A DNA stretch of 64,000 nt from Capitella teleta. Its lineage: Eukaryota > Annelida > Polychaeta > Capitellidae. Below, one piece after another: positions 22,001-35,794 of the stretch. The notes under the pieces were generated by a model. It saw only the letters and a program-made list of their open reading frames with translations, did not search any database and was not told where the DNA came from. The translations under genes and the position numbers were made by a program. Position 1 is the stretch's first letter. Each line of letters opens with the position of its first letter. The stretch covers positions 446,321-510,320 of the forward strand of contig KB308724.1 in the NCBI GenBank assembly GCA_000328365.1. Reading direction: 5' to 3'.

Positions 22001-22494
22001 TTATTCTTATCCAGGCTGGAATTGTTCGCTTGTGTTGGCATCCGTCGTCTCCTTCGGTATTCACTTGCACCCTGGACGGAGTGGTCAGGCGCTGGGATGC
22101 GAGGTCCGGCAAATGCGAAGGAGAATGGACCGGTCACATGTCGGACATCCTAGACCTTGCTCTTGTAAAGTGAGTCTCTGCTTAAACCTTTTCTTTTTTT
22201 CTTTTTTTTTTTCTTCTTCAAGTAATTTGTGTGCTGTGTTTGTTGATCTAATTACTGAATACCCCTGATTGAATATTCTTGAATATCTTTATGATTTTAA
22301 TTGTAAGGGATATTATTTTTTTCTTTTCCGGCTGCCATTGAAAGGATTGAAGTATATAGATTAATGAATATGTGATCAGATTTTATTTTAATGGCGCATA
22401 CTCGTTTTCTTTTCACAGAGATGGATCGTGCATTATTTCGGCCAGTGGAGACAGAACTGCTCGTGTTTTCATGTTGAATTCGGCCGCCAGTTGA
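19039..22494 (+). CDS. AAMP: Angio-associated migratory cell protein, WD40 repeat protein
   Basis: WD40 propeller protein, conserved in eukaryotes (yeast SQT1 is a ribosomal protein chaperone). Ten exons: 19039-19174, 20327-20413, 20478-20597, 20684-20823, 20882-21110, 21530-21636, 21682-21800, 21860-21950, 22015-22169 and 22419-22494, giving 419 aa (human 434). The first exons encode a very acidic N-terminus, as in the family. Diagnostic repeats are [86 protein letters not shown]...[15 protein letters not shown] and [12 protein letters not shown]. All junctions are GT-AG and keep phase. Start: the first ATG in the acidic exon. An AATAAA lies about 105 bases after the stop. Intron 1 (1.15 kb) carries a piggyBac-like element. 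Confidence 0.96.
19440..20291. mobile_element. piggyBac-like non-autonomous element in AAMP intron 1
   Basis: The ends are TTAA-CCCTTCTTGTGC (19440-19455) and the exact inverse GCACAAGAAGGG-TTAA (20276-20291): a 12-bp terminal inverted repeat flanked by a duplicated TTAA, the target site of piggyBac transposons. The terminal CCCTT also fits that family. The 0.85-kb interior has no long frame, so the element would depend on a transposase made elsewhere. About half of the interior is a tandem duplication (19814-20209). The right end stops about 35 bases before AAMP exon 2, so the splice acceptor's branch region is close to or inside it. Confidence 0.8.
19814..20209. repeat. About 200-bp direct tandem duplication
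   Basis: Two copies (19814-20015 and 20016-20209) each start CAATAGAATCTATCTGCAGA and share blocks such as CGTTTAAATCCCC, AAGCCTAAAGTAGGTCACAT, CGATTGATATTTGTCA and GTAACGGAAAGTGCCGACTA. They differ by scattered substitutions and a short indel. The duplication lies inside the piggyBac-like element. Confidence 0.9.
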
Positions 22495-22599
22495 ACCGTG
22501 TCTGCCTAATATTATTATTGAAATGCTTGTGTTTAATGTTGGCGTGATTCATCTCTCGTCTGCTTCCCTTTCTTCATCTGTTAATATATCCCCATTTGA

Positions 22600-22605
22600 A
22601 ATAAA
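22600..22605 (+). terminator. AAMP poly(A) signal
   Basis: AATAAA, 106 bases past the AAMP stop codon and followed by T/G-rich sequence (TTTTAATTGTGTTCTTGTTC), as expected of a 3' cleavage region. Confidence 0.65.
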
Positions 22606-23223
22606 CATATTTTAATTGTGTTCTTGTTCATTTTGTGATCTATTTTTTCTAAGCGTATCAGCATTTCTCATCACTTCTGGGATTTTTTGCCACCAAAATC
22701 GGGAAAAAAAATCTTCATATTCAGAGTCCGAAATTCACCGTTGTTGGTCTTCTGCCAGGGCTGAGTGCACAAACCTGATACATGTACGTTATGAATTTTG
22801 ATAACTGAGCAGATTATTAATCACCCCCTCAATGAAGCTTCATCAACTACTGATTGGTGCTATATCAAGTGCAACGGAAAACACGTGCTTTGAGCGTGCC
22901 GATGCGTAATCTGCTGGCTTAATTTATCTTCATCTGCGTTGATGACTTGATATGAATATCGCCCTCTTTTAGAGATTTCGCATTCATGTCATTCATTAAT
23001 ATTGCGAGTCTGAAGTTCAAAGCTGGCTCCGAGCTCTAATATTAATAATTTTGCCGATATCTGGGTTACTTATCGCGGCTTGCCATTCCATCCATGTCGG
23101 CTGTGCTGGGTGTATGAGCCTGTAGCTCTATTCTACATCTATGACATGTTTTATCTACATGTTTTCTTTAGTTTTAATTATGCGTTCATTGATGATTGGT
23201 ATCAATCATCATCAGAGTTGCCG

Positions 23224-23427
23224 GTAGTGCAAACTGGGAATCTGGGCGCCATTTTGGTTCCACATTCCGGCGTCATTTCTAGTACGACGTCGCCTATTGG
23301 CCAACTAGAGTTGGCTGAGTGGCTATTATACAGGATTCGCCCATGTTAAATAACTTTTACTATAGTTGGAGAAAATGGTCTCGAATCCTGGACTCAAAAT
23401 GGCGCCCAAATCCCCGGTTTGTGCTAC
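23224..23427. mobile_element. MITE-like element with long imperfect inverted repeats
   Basis: The left arm, GTAGTGCAAACTGGGAATCT followed by GGGCGCCATTTTG, pairs with the right arm, whose reverse complement reads GTAGCACAAACCGGGGATTT followed by GGGCGCCATTTTG. The resemblance continues inward for about 47 bases in total. The 204-bp element has no coding capacity. Family and target site cannot be settled from one copy. Confidence 0.65.
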
Positions 23428-25300
23428 TCTGAAGATGAAGGATACTACCTTTGAATATAGGCTATATGACACGGACAGCCAACCGTGCATTCCTGATACA
23501 AAAGGACCCGAATCTTCCGAACTGATTTGAATTAACAGCGCTATGTCACGGTTACCCCTGTCCCCAAACCAATTTAAAAGTTTAATTGGTTTTTCCTTTT
23601 GCCTGACCACCTGTGACACCTTATTTTGATGTAATTACGATGTTGTTACGTAACCTCACGTTTTGAAGGTGGGGCTGTAAAACGCCCGTACCCTTTAATT
23701 AATCTTCACCTGTGTTCGATTTCTTCAATAAAAGCAAGTGTTTGTTGGAAATCGGGGAGTTCTCCGTCGACCAGCGGCCACTTCACGTATCCAGAGCAGT
23801 TCGTCATTCCTTTGCGAGCCCAAAAGGCTGCCTACTACAGGGACTGAATCGCGATGCTGGCCAATTAGACGGGGAATGTGTGTCGTCCTGCCAACCTCGG
23901 GCACGTGACAGCTATAGTCCCAACGAAGCATCAATTGATTTGATGCAAATGAATTCCTCTCAGAATTTGCTTATGCCAATAAATTTTTAATCATGAATTA
24001 TAAATCCTGTGCCTTTGCGTAATCCATAACACCGTTAATTATATTACTCAACTGCAAGCTATCCATTTCACGCTATGAAAATTTATTGTTATTAATGAAA
24101 ATAATCTCATCACATTTTCCAAAGATCCTCTTGCTTTGACCTCTTACCTGGTCGCTGTGAGTCACATGACCAACATTGTCAATGTATGGGCTATGGGTTG
24201 TTTACTAGTATCGAAGGCTGAGTCAATCACTTCAAAAAGCCCTCATCTACACTTTTTCTTCCCTTTTCTGGCAATCAGCAGATAAAACATTAATGCGTGG
24301 GCACACGCTTGAGGTGTACACATCCCAAGAGTGTATCACTTCAAAACGCCCTTCACTTTATTTCAATGTACGTTTTGTTTTTGTGTTTTTGGCAATCACT
24401 TGAATCAGCAGATAAAACACGTATGCAGTGTACATAATTATATACCAAGAACTGGTACAGTAATACCTCGTTAATGCGGCCTCTTTGGTTCCCATGGTAA
24501 CGGCCGGATTACGTAGCTTTTGTATTGGGCAAGGATGCAATCGTAGTTTAGAATACAGACAACAGAGTGGAACAATTGCGTGAGGTCTCATTTACGACGT
24601 CCGACCGAAATATGTTGAATATGTTGAGTACGTCTGATCACTTGTAACGCCCACATTCACCCGTAAAATCGATGGAATTTATAATCAAAATTACCCTTAT
24701 AAATAATTCATTTGATTGTTACAGGTGTATCAAAACTTAATAATAGGAGCCTCGTCGTCAACATGGCCTGCAGCAATTCCTTGGGGTCAAAAATTAAAAG
24801 ATGATCTTTGCTCTTATCAAAACCGATTATAAACGCCGCGAGACCAATTTTATTCTGAAAACAGCCAGAGGCCCTCTTTTAAAACGAGGAAGTAGACGAA
24901 AAAAAAAGAAAAGAAGACAGAATACTGATAAAAGCTTCAGCCTATTCCTCATAACAAACCATTGAAAATGACACCCGGCTCTAGAATTTTTGCATAATTC
25001 AACTTGTGAAAAACCAAACATTAGAGCGGAGGGTACACATCAGCTGTGGCCACGACGAGCAATGATCTCTTGAAACCCGCCTCTTTGGCAACAGAAATGA
25101 TGCACCCAAAGTTGAGCGTGAATTCAAACTGAGTGAGCAGCTGGCTATGATGTTGCAAAAAATTACTAAATAATCAATATATAATTTTATAACACAGACC
25201 TGCGATTAACGACAATTATCGTGCGTCTTTGGAAAAAAAACCCAAAAAACCGAAACATGTTATGGAAAAAAAAAAAAAAAAAAAAAAACCACACCACCCC

Positions 25301-27227
25301 AAAATAATGTAAATGTGATACACCTTTGTTAAGTTGAAAATGTTTTTTTATTTATTTTTAATGAAAAATTTAAACTTCTATTAATATTCTCATTTGGACT
25401 GGTGTTTTTTATTAAATGTTAAATTAGAACTACACCCATGATTACAAGTGGTGATAATATAAAATGCAGTCATATACAATCATTTTGTATAAAAAACATG
25501 AAATGATTTGCCTCCGGTAAATAGTAATAATAATCATGGTCCATTGAAACATTCAAGTGAACAAACATACTTTTTGTATCCCTACCAGTTTTGTACAAAC
25601 AATGCGTGCACACGACAGGCCTTATTATAGGTATATGTACAAACCACCGAAAAATAGATACTATTTATTCACCATTTCCAACACTGTCTGGTTGCATATT
25701 AATTTAATCGAAAAGAGAACGACAACCAATTCAGCTGAAATAAATTGTTGGATGAGAATCGATTGATTAAACAATCAATTAATTAAATAATTATTCCAAA
25801 AATATATCAAATAATGCAACCAAAATATATAAACTGAGGGTTAGTAAGAAAATAATAATTAAAATTAGCATAATATTAGCAACAATGCAATAGGTACACA
25901 GCAAAGAAACCAAAAAAAAAACAAAAACAAACAAACTAATAATAATATTTTCAGGCATTTTATAAAAGACAGAATAATTTACAATGAAAGCTACGATATA
26001 TAAACTCCCCCAAAGCAAGTCATAATTTCTGTCATGGACTCAAGAATACAGAGAAAAACAAGAATTCTTATGAGCTTTCTTCAAGGTCATATGACAAGGA
26101 GATGATACCAAGCGGGCCTAACACTGTTAGAACAATAAACATTGAAAGACAGAAAAATACAGTGTTTCATGTGTGTGCAATTTGCAAACAAAAGAAAAAT
26201 ATCTGACACAAAATAAAACATAGATGTCAGGTGAATATGTTAATATCAACAATGTACAGACAAGTAGCAACGATTTTCCTTCTTGAATAACTCAAATAAT
26301 TGCTGTTTTACATTATTCAATATTTAAAAACACGCAATTAGGACAGTTTCAAACAAAATTGGGTCAAAACGCGAGATCGTACGCACACACGGATAGGAAG
26401 GAATCACATTTCGTAAAATCTACAAAACATTTGTTGGTGATATGGAAACCAAAATTAACCTACACATCCTGAGAGAAGAGAAGTAATACACTAACATGGA
26501 ATGATTCTGAGTTTTAATTAATTAATTATTTAATTTAGCAAGCTATGATTTCAGAAAATAGAGCGTGTAATATACAAATATATATTCTACATTTGATTGA
26601 TTGAGAGGGTTCCAGGGGGGTTGGAGGGGGGGGGGGGTAAGTGGGGGTGATAAAAAGCATAACGAATGAAGCGTGAAATATCATTGGCCACAGGGATCCA
26701 AATTAGAATATATTTGAAGGTAAATTAAATCTCTCTTTTTGTCATTCAACTCTAGATTTAAATGAGGTCCAGTTTGAAGTTGGTTTTGAAACACTGACGG
26801 ATTTTAGAACAGTGATATGGTTGGTGAAAGAGTTATTAGTGGACCGAATCATGATATGTTAACACCTAACAAAAGCAGAAAGTATTACACATGTAGTAAG
26901 TAAGCAGGAGAGCACACAAAAGCAGCTGAACAATAAGAATGCCAAAAAAATATGAGATACACGTAAAAAAAGAGTTTCTTTTATAAAAAAAAATATTCAA
27001 ATTACTGCAGAGAAATGAGAGAAAAATGTTTTTTGAAATTATTCAACTTTCAGAGAATAATTGAAATATTGCTATAAAAAAAATATAATACAAGGAAATT
27101 GAAGACAAATCTTTGATTCAATACAAATCGACAGGGACTTGAGGCCTACATAAAAAAGAAAAGAAAAAGAAAAATAAACCGAACAGAGGACTCCTAGATG
27201 AGGGTAGTCACAGGGACATTGTCATCA
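25301..27227 (-). other. Possible long 3' UTR of TMEM64
   Basis: AT-rich stretch downstream of the TMEM64 stop codon with several AATAAA-like signals on the minus strand (for example near 25350-25360). A guanine run on the plus strand, becoming a C run in the transcript, lies at about 26617-26637. Vertebrate TMEM64 transcripts have long 3' UTRs; how far this one extends is unknown. Confidence 0.35.
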
Positions 27228-30200
27228 TCACCTAATTTCTGCGCTACTTGAGTTGTTCTCCCTCGTGAGTTTGCCGTTCAAGCGTGGCGACATGGTCACA
27301 TGGACAGCGGGGGCTGATCCGTTGGAAGGCACTCTCTTGTGGGCTGCCATAGACGCCTCCCCCTTCTCAACCAGATCCAGACTCTCGACCGATGAAGAAT
27401 CCTCAAAGAGCTCGTGCTCCGCGTCCTGAACGGCTTTGTTGAATTCCACACGCGCTCTCCTAATGACAAACACGAGCAGCAGCACCGCCATCAACAGCTG
27501 AGAACAAAAAGAAGAGACCAAATTGTTTTACAATAATCATTTCTTAATCTCACCTGGCCGATAAATACTGCGTAAGCCGTAGCGGAGCTTCCGCTGTCCG
27601 AGATGACCTCCTCCATGGACCTGAGGGTGGATCCGATGTAGGCATGCATCCCTTGCGAAGGCAACATGCCCAGCATCGAAGCCATGATGTAGCGGTGAAG
27701 CGGGATGCTGGACACCTGTGAATGAACACAAGGTGAATCACATTCAGGTGCAGAAGGCAAGATAATTGAAGGAAAACTAAACAACCAGAAGCCTCATTAA
27801 GATACATAACAAGGGAATGCAACGTGAGACAAACAGGCAAATGTCACGTTCATGATATTGTGAAGGAATTAATCCAAGAAGCATTCGCTAATACAAGTCA
27901 AAATTTTTTTTTCATTTCTCCAAACAGAAATTGCGAGCAGACCACAAGGCAGACACATCATGTTCATATTAGGGGTTATTAGCCTATATGGTCATTCAGG
28001 CTGCGCGTCCATCAGTGCTATCAGCGGATAAAATGTCCTTATCAATGAATTAGCAGCACGTATTGGGGCAACGTTACGCGGTTATGCAGCAGACATGTTA
28101 TGAACACGGAATAAATGGGGAAAAATGGGAAAAAATGGGAATAAATGGGTCATGATGCAATCACCATTTCACGCTGATCGCACCAAACATTACACGCAAA
28201 TACTCTCAAAAGGGAATTGTAGCAATTAGGTGATGGCACGGCAGAAACCCGTATCATACCTCAGGTATAATCAGCCAGGACTCAACCACAGACAGTATAA
28301 TGAGTATATACAGTACTGTATACCGGGGTACACTTGCACATTGCAATTAAGGGCTGAATGAATGGTTGCCTAACGTATAATAGGAATTGTTAACTCAATT
28401 GATCAACGCAGATGAAGAAGCCATTGATGTTATTCCGAGTGGACAGCATGCAGTCTCCCGATGCTGCTGCTGCAGCCACAGCATTGTCTGGTGGAGCAGA
28501 AATTCAGCCAATTCAGCCAAGACGACGCAGGGGGGGAATCCCCTCAGAGCCCCTGCTGCCATCAGTGTTACGTAATAACGACTCCATTCAAAGCAGCCAA
28601 TAGCTTCCTGGTGCGCCGTTCAGAGCTGATCTGATCAATCGGATTTAATCGATGCGCTGATTGATCCTCCCCAAAACGCCGCGACCACATCACCCGTCGG
28701 CCAAAACAATGGCACATGCTGAGGGTGGCTAATAAACATACAGGCTGATCCCAAGTTATCTAACCCGATAACAGTGTTGGGAGCCATTATCGATATTAAC
28801 CTGGAATGCATTCCAAATTGACAAGACGATCGTAAAACAGGATCAAAGCCAAACAGTTCGATTCCATTGGGAATACCGTCAGAAGATCTCGATTGATTGA
28901 ATTAAATTATTGATGAGGATTGAGAAAAAAATCTCAAGTGTGGAGATTTTTCCCTGTGTGCGTTGTCTATACGTAACTGCGTTGATTCGGCCCAGTTAAA
29001 CGGACAACTGAATCATTAATCAAACTCTTTTGGCAATTTGCAATTGAGATTGCAATGAAGAGAGAGAAAGCTCTGGAAACAGATGGAGGGCGCAAATGAG
29101 TGGGGAAATGTTAGCTGTCAATCGCCCTCTTCCCATAGTCCCAGCACCGATTGCTTTTCTCCCGTCTTTTTATCGACGAAAGGGAGGGAGAGGGCTACGA
29201 GAGACTCAGAGAGGGGTGGTGGGAAGAGGAGCTGCCTCGTAATTGGATCGGAGGAAACGGTATCAATTTCCAATTCAGGACAGAGAATTCAATAAAATCC
29301 ACGCGCTGGCCGATCGAGTCTGGCGACAAGGCCAATCGCGACGAGTCTCGTTGATCAATTGCGTCTCCGAATGGCGACGGAGTCAAACCATTCGCTGCCA
29401 GCACGTCAGTGATGCATTACTATCCCCCTCTTCGTTTATGACAGCGTGAAAAATGATTAGTCCTGCAGGGTGGAAACCCTCTGAAAAAAACACGGCATGC
29501 ATTTCGCGGGGGGGCTCATCACACGGGCAAAAGATTTGGGCCAATGAAGCCACGCCCACAAGTCCCCAAATTGAACAATCACACTCAAGTCATTTATTCC
29601 TTGAAATCGACGCCAAAGAATCAAGAGATTTTCGGCGTCCGAGCAGCGTCGCGTGCCATTGTCCGCCATGATTGCAATGCTTTGAGAGCGACACAAAAAC
29701 AATTCGTTCAAGTCAATCCATCGGCAGTAATTGAGGTCATCAATATTCGATGAGAGTCGTTTGTGGAGGACAGCGTGGATTTAGGGCATGGATTATAAAT
29801 GTAATGAAGTAGTCATGCCGGCAGAGATGAATTAACATGCTGTCAGTATAGGAATACGTGTATACAAGACGCCGCATAGCATATATATATATATGGAGAT
29901 GAGCTTCTTTCTAATTCTAAACAAGATGAGAGACATCGGCCTATCTCCCCATTGCGAAAAACATGGCCATAGCTGATTCACCCGCAGTTTCGCACGAAAT
30001 ATAAATGAACATCTATCCGATATAAAATCCATACCACATATACATATAATGTGAGGAAAAATACAGAAAAGATAAAACCGAGGCCCAAAATCCACAGTTA
30101 CCAAATGATTATTCATTTGTTCATAATTTGGAGCGTTTCCGAAATCATAATCTGCGATAATCGAGCGAACGATTTGCGGGCGTAGGAAGCTCCCGGGGGA

Positions 30201-33200
30201 CACGCGATGTCCACTTTTCACGAGCGATGTCTGATCTTGTATATTAACAGGAAGAAGCAACCTTTATTATAGGATCTCGAGAAGAAGCTCATCTACATGT
30301 CTACGCTGCAGAGTACATCAGCCGACGGGGTCACGGGGTCAACAGACGACCCAGTGGGGACATACGACGAGAGACGACCCACTGACTACACGCTACTGAA
30401 CCGATCACTCAGACGATCTTTCTCAAGTGACGGGAAAAATAAGCACCGATCACTTGTACTTGACCCGGTATAAAATGCAGGTTCGAATTATTGTAAAGAG
30501 TACAAGCTGAGCTAGCGTGCCGGTTTTTGAACTTCCGACTGCCGCTAGGGTTTCAGGGGAATCAATAGAGAACAGGTGAATGGAATGAACAAACAGAGCC
30601 TCACAGAGAGGACCGATCATTATTTACATACACTGAGGACACAGCTTTTAATCGGGTGTATCAGCTTGTGAGGTTTTGTACGATTTAGCCAGAATCATAA
30701 GCAAAAAAAAAAGAGAACTTATTTGATTTACAATAGGGCCGCGCGTGACATGCGAAGGCATTGGACCTCATACACGACACGGAGTAGGAATTAAACACAG
30801 AAAAATAGTAGCGATCTAGGCCAGGGATTAACACTGTCGTAAATAAGACGATCATGTCGGCACCAGCGCCACTCGTTCTGGCATGTTGCCAAATTTGGCG
30901 GTTCGACCCAGGCGGAAAACTTGAGTGGGTTTGCGTATAGGGAAAATCGCTATCAGCGGTGCAGAAGGAAAGGAAGCCGATTTGGAGGGAAAGCGGGTTC
31001 GATTGGAAAGGCTTGACGCCTGCGTCGTGTTGAGATGCCGCTTCTATCTCCCAAGGAATAAACCGACGAAAATGAAATTGACGAGAAAATCGCCCCCAAT
31101 AAACATGTCAGCAACAAATGATCGGTCCCACTGAAGAGTCCTCGAAAACGCCGTAAATGCGACGCCATAGAAACTCTCCAGTCTCGTACAATTCACAAGA
31201 GGCTGACTCATATTAGTCATATATGGTATATACTTGTACCAGTACTTCAGCTCATTGAGTACCCTGGTATACGCCTATACCTGAACGAATAATATTCAAA
31301 TTACAAAATTCCCCAGTTGTTAAGATCACGTGGTCTGTGCATGTCTCATCTCTGTATGTTTCGTCACGCGGACATAGCAACCGACGGTCACAAGTACATC
31401 AGCTGTCGCTGACCCCATTGTGGGCGGAAGTCTGTTTGTAAAGAAAAAGCGTGCATTGTTACTAAATGTAGGTTTATAATCGCTGCACCGCTTCTTTCGT
31501 ACAACGATGCAAGGTTCATCAAGTTAGATGCATAAACACAATATTATGCATGAAATAATGCATGGAATGAGTAATATGCATGCATTTATGTTTACAGCCA
31601 ATAAATTTGCAAACAGATGTCGGCACTAAAATAAAAATAAAAAAATAAAACATTGAAAATTGGAGCCCAACATGAGAAAAAAACTCGTTCACATAAACTA
31701 TGTACATGTAATAGGTGAATGGCATAATGTTAAACACTGACGAAAATCTAAAATTAGATCCGCCGTACATGTACTTTTAGGATCGCGTACTGAGAAATAG
31801 AAGGGAAACAATTGTACAGCGTTGTCGGATATAAGGCTCATTTCAGATTAAGCAATAGCGCCTGCAGTTCCTGCGATGACGCAACATGGTTAATTAACAG
31901 CGCTTTCTATTATGCGTGGATTATACGCAGGGATCATTTCACGCGGGAAGGATGCGCGCGCAACCGACGTGACGGCTTCCGGGTTCGAGATAAAAAGCCA
32001 GATTGTGTTCCACGGGAGAAGTGTGTATTTTTGTCACAGTATTTTCCATGATGAACAGGTGAAGAAGGAGGAGCAGAAGGAGGAGGAGGAAGAGGTTTTG
32101 CTGTCGTGCTTTCCCTCCAAAAGAGGAAGAATCTTTAACCAGCACGCTCTGCTCTTTCTTGGACAAAAAAAAAAAAAAAAAAAAAGAAAAAAAAATGAAG
32201 CATCAAGTTTCAGAAAATAACAAATGCTGACTGGAACCTAACGACCGAGTACGCTCAGATACGTAAAATAATTGTTATTTTACGTAAAGTTGCCTCCACA
32301 TTAACATAAGGAAGTCTGTATGGGCAACTCCACACACCTGAAAATATTGATACCTCCATTTGTGTATGGCATGCCAGAACAGAAGCCCGGGACCAGGGCT
32401 TTCCCCATAACTTATCAATAATTAATTCCTGAGGGGTTTTTATCTTGCATATATACCAGTAATACCATAGACAGTAGTACACAGCGCCCGGCATTGTTAC
32501 GCAGTTGGGCAGCACCGTATTGCAGAGCCACCGAAGAATTTTAACTACACCGGTACATGTACAACAAATTGCAAAAGTAATCCGCGATCAAAACGTGGAC
32601 GAATTGGGTCTCGAACCCGGGACGTCCAGGGTCGACTGAGCGACTCTGCGCCCTTCCCATTTTGTATGAAATCCACAAGTATTCTTCAGTCTATCAGTCA
32701 GTCCTAAAACTAGCAACACTTGAGCCTAAGTATAACACTAATAGCAGCCTAAAACTATAGGATATACTTATACAAGGCAAAGTAAAACAATACTTGCATA
32801 GATACCCAGATAATCATGAACGAACAAATGCATAATAAAATATTATCGTTCAACGAAGGGAATTGGCTTATGATTCATAAGCCTATGCCCTTCGTTGAAT
32901 ATTTCGTTATGAATATTTAATAATTTTAACTAACTAATTCATTTTGTATAGCGCAATAACCTCATAGGTGTTCCAAGCCTCAAAGCAAAAATAAATCACG
33001 AATTCGAGAACATATACTGCGCAGAATAATGAGAATATCGTATTGATCGGCTAAATGCGCTAATGCGCTTATACTTAAAAATTAGTTAATTATTAATTAG
33101 GTTAAAAGAACATAAGATAAGATAACGCAAAAGAAAGTATTGCACGCGTGGCAAGAAATTGATAAAATCAGACAGAGAACCCGATAAGAAGTAAATGCCA

Positions 33201-35763
33201 CGTGCGAAGGACGCAAAGAAGGAAGAAGAAAAAGAAGGAGAAGGAGAAGAAAAAGGAGGAGAATAAAAAGAAGAACGAGGAGAAGAATAAAGAGCAGAAA
33301 AAGGAGAAGAAAAAGGAGAAGAAAAAGGAAAAGGAGAAAAATAAGAATAAGGAAAAGAAAAGAAGAAGAAAAAGGAGGAAAAAAAAAAGAATAAGGAAAA
33401 GAAAAAGGAGAAGAATAAGGAGAAGAATAAGGAGAAGAATAAGGAGAAGAATAAGGAGAAGAATAAGGAGAAGAATAAGGAGAATAATAAGGAGAAGAAT
33501 AAGGAGAAGAATAAGGAGAAGAAAAAGGAGAAGAGGAAGGGAGCAAATAAACACAACGGAGGACTCGGATCCGGGATGCATGTGATTAATGCCATGTATT
33601 TACTTATGAGCTCCGGATCAACATTCAACAATTGCTCAGTGGAAACAAAGAGAAAGAGACCCCGATCAGCACATATAGTGAAAACATACTCAATCACATT
33701 GACTTAGCGGTAAATGCGATACATCAAGTCATCAACCATGGTTACGAGGGACGCTATACATACAAGATAAAAACCACGACCAATGCATGAATCAATGATT
33801 GGGGGAACAGCGCTAAAACCTCATGCACCGTTCAAGTCGAGAAGCCAGCGCAGCAGCAGACGTCGCTCTCGACATGAACGAGATTTAAGCGCCGCAATTA
33901 GGACAGGATATCCGCCATATTGTCTGTGCCGCATAATGTCATGTGATTTGTGTCCCCCCCCCCCCCCTCTCAATGAACAGCCAATGCACAGTTCACACCA
34001 TGCAACTATGCGGTGCTCAGTGCTCACTGATGAAGTATCCCACAACGGGGGCGATACTCCTCACGATTCACGAAGGAGTCATTATTCGAGAGAAGGAAGA
34101 TTTGAGTGGGCATTCTAGACAGAGAGGTGGTCAAGCATCGCACCTGCATGCAGCAGGCGCAGGTGCGGAAATGCATCATGCATGCTAATGACGTCATCAA
34201 CGGTGGTCAAGATCGATGAAGCCGGATCGCCAGCCTCCTCATTCAACAAAGCTTCGATTGCGATAACACACTAGATGCTCCGATATAATCATGCATGATG
34301 AAGGCTGCTTGGAGGCCACGCAGTATTTCCCATACGCTGCAGCAGGGTCAACATTAATATCACCCCCACGTGAATGATTCCGTTCATGTTTATCCTCACT
34401 GATATTTATTACCATGGAAACATGCTAGAATGCCTGAATGAGCGCTACATGCACATATTCGGGCGAGATCAAAATGCTAAGCCCCTATTAGAGTGTTGCG
34501 TTACGAATACTTGCTGGGCCGGTGCTGGCGTGATGCTGGCCCAGTGCCGGTTGGATGTCGGGTCGAAGCGTAGTAGTGCCATGTTACTCACTGCCTCATA
34601 AAACCATGTTATCATGAATTTTTTTCGTTTTTTATAAAATGGGAATATTATTATTATTATTATTATCAGATATCCCCCACCTCTCCTAAAACCTCACACC
34701 GGGTATTTCCCTGAATTATTGCATAATTACAAGATCATTCGTTAGTATTGATTAGGAACGCACTTCTTTTCAAATCCAACGAAATAGCACCACCTCCAAT
34801 TGCACAATGCGATTACATAAGACATAATGAGACAATTTTGAGTCCAATACAAGGTATTGTTGACATTGCTTGATGATTGCAATTTCTCTCGCAGTAACAT
34901 GACATAAGTCACATAACTGACATCACACAGAACATTTGTATCTATAGACTATATAATGATAAATATATCGTAACAAGAGTCTCTCCTTCTTCAATACACA
35001 GATAAACACTGACCAAGGCTGATACTCGTTGATTAACACACCACACTGAGAGATGAAAGTCTTGTAAGTAATTTGCATCAATTGTCTTGAAAAGCATTTT
35101 CCTTTCATGCCTCACAATGCAATCATCCACTTAGCTCACAAAACATGGACAAGAACAGCAAATATAAACTCAAGATGTCATCTGGAAACTCTATAGAACA
35201 GAGGCTGATATACTAGAATAGAGGCTGGATATACAGAAAATACTAGAAGACAACGAGTATTTGTATTTGCTAGAATGCAAAGTGCACAAAACTAATCAAG
35301 AAGTTGATAGTTATGAGTGCAACCGAGTGGGAGAAATGCGCTGAACTACATGCACCAATCGGAAGCTTAAATTAATGGTTGAATATATTAATAAACAAAG
35401 TCAAAAACGCGCATCCGAAACGTGCCAAGCTGACACGGATTTCATTAACATAATTACAACAGCGATTAAAGCATAAATCGTTGAAAGAGAAATGGAAAAT
35501 GTAATTCCAGCGAAAGATGGTGACGTCACACGAGGCAGCGACCGCTCATTCAACATCGAAGTTAATTGAGTGAAGAGCGGAAAAGGAAGCCAAAATGGAG
35601 AATTCAATTAAGACGCTGTCTGCCCTGGGAACAATATACAGAGCAACACATACTCACATTACTGGCTATACACGATTCAACCTACAGAAACTGTTACAAA
35701 GCACCGTATACGGCGTATAGCTACTATTTATACCAGATATTATACGCCCCTTTACACGGCTAG

Positions 35764-35794
<31 letters not shown>

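Larger units (their letters stand above)
22495..25300. other. Spacer between AAMP and the TMEM64 3' region
   Basis: Contains the AAMP poly(A) signal, the inverted-repeat element at 23224-23427 and a transposon-end-like sequence near 24472-24526. Short frames (for example 23712-23990) show no family motif. No further gene is supported. Confidence 0.5.

Noticed and set aside
33086-33697. Long open frames over the purine repeat on both strands
   Set aside because: They arise because a GAA/AAGGAG repeat has no stops in several frames; the products are low-complexity and overlap antisense.
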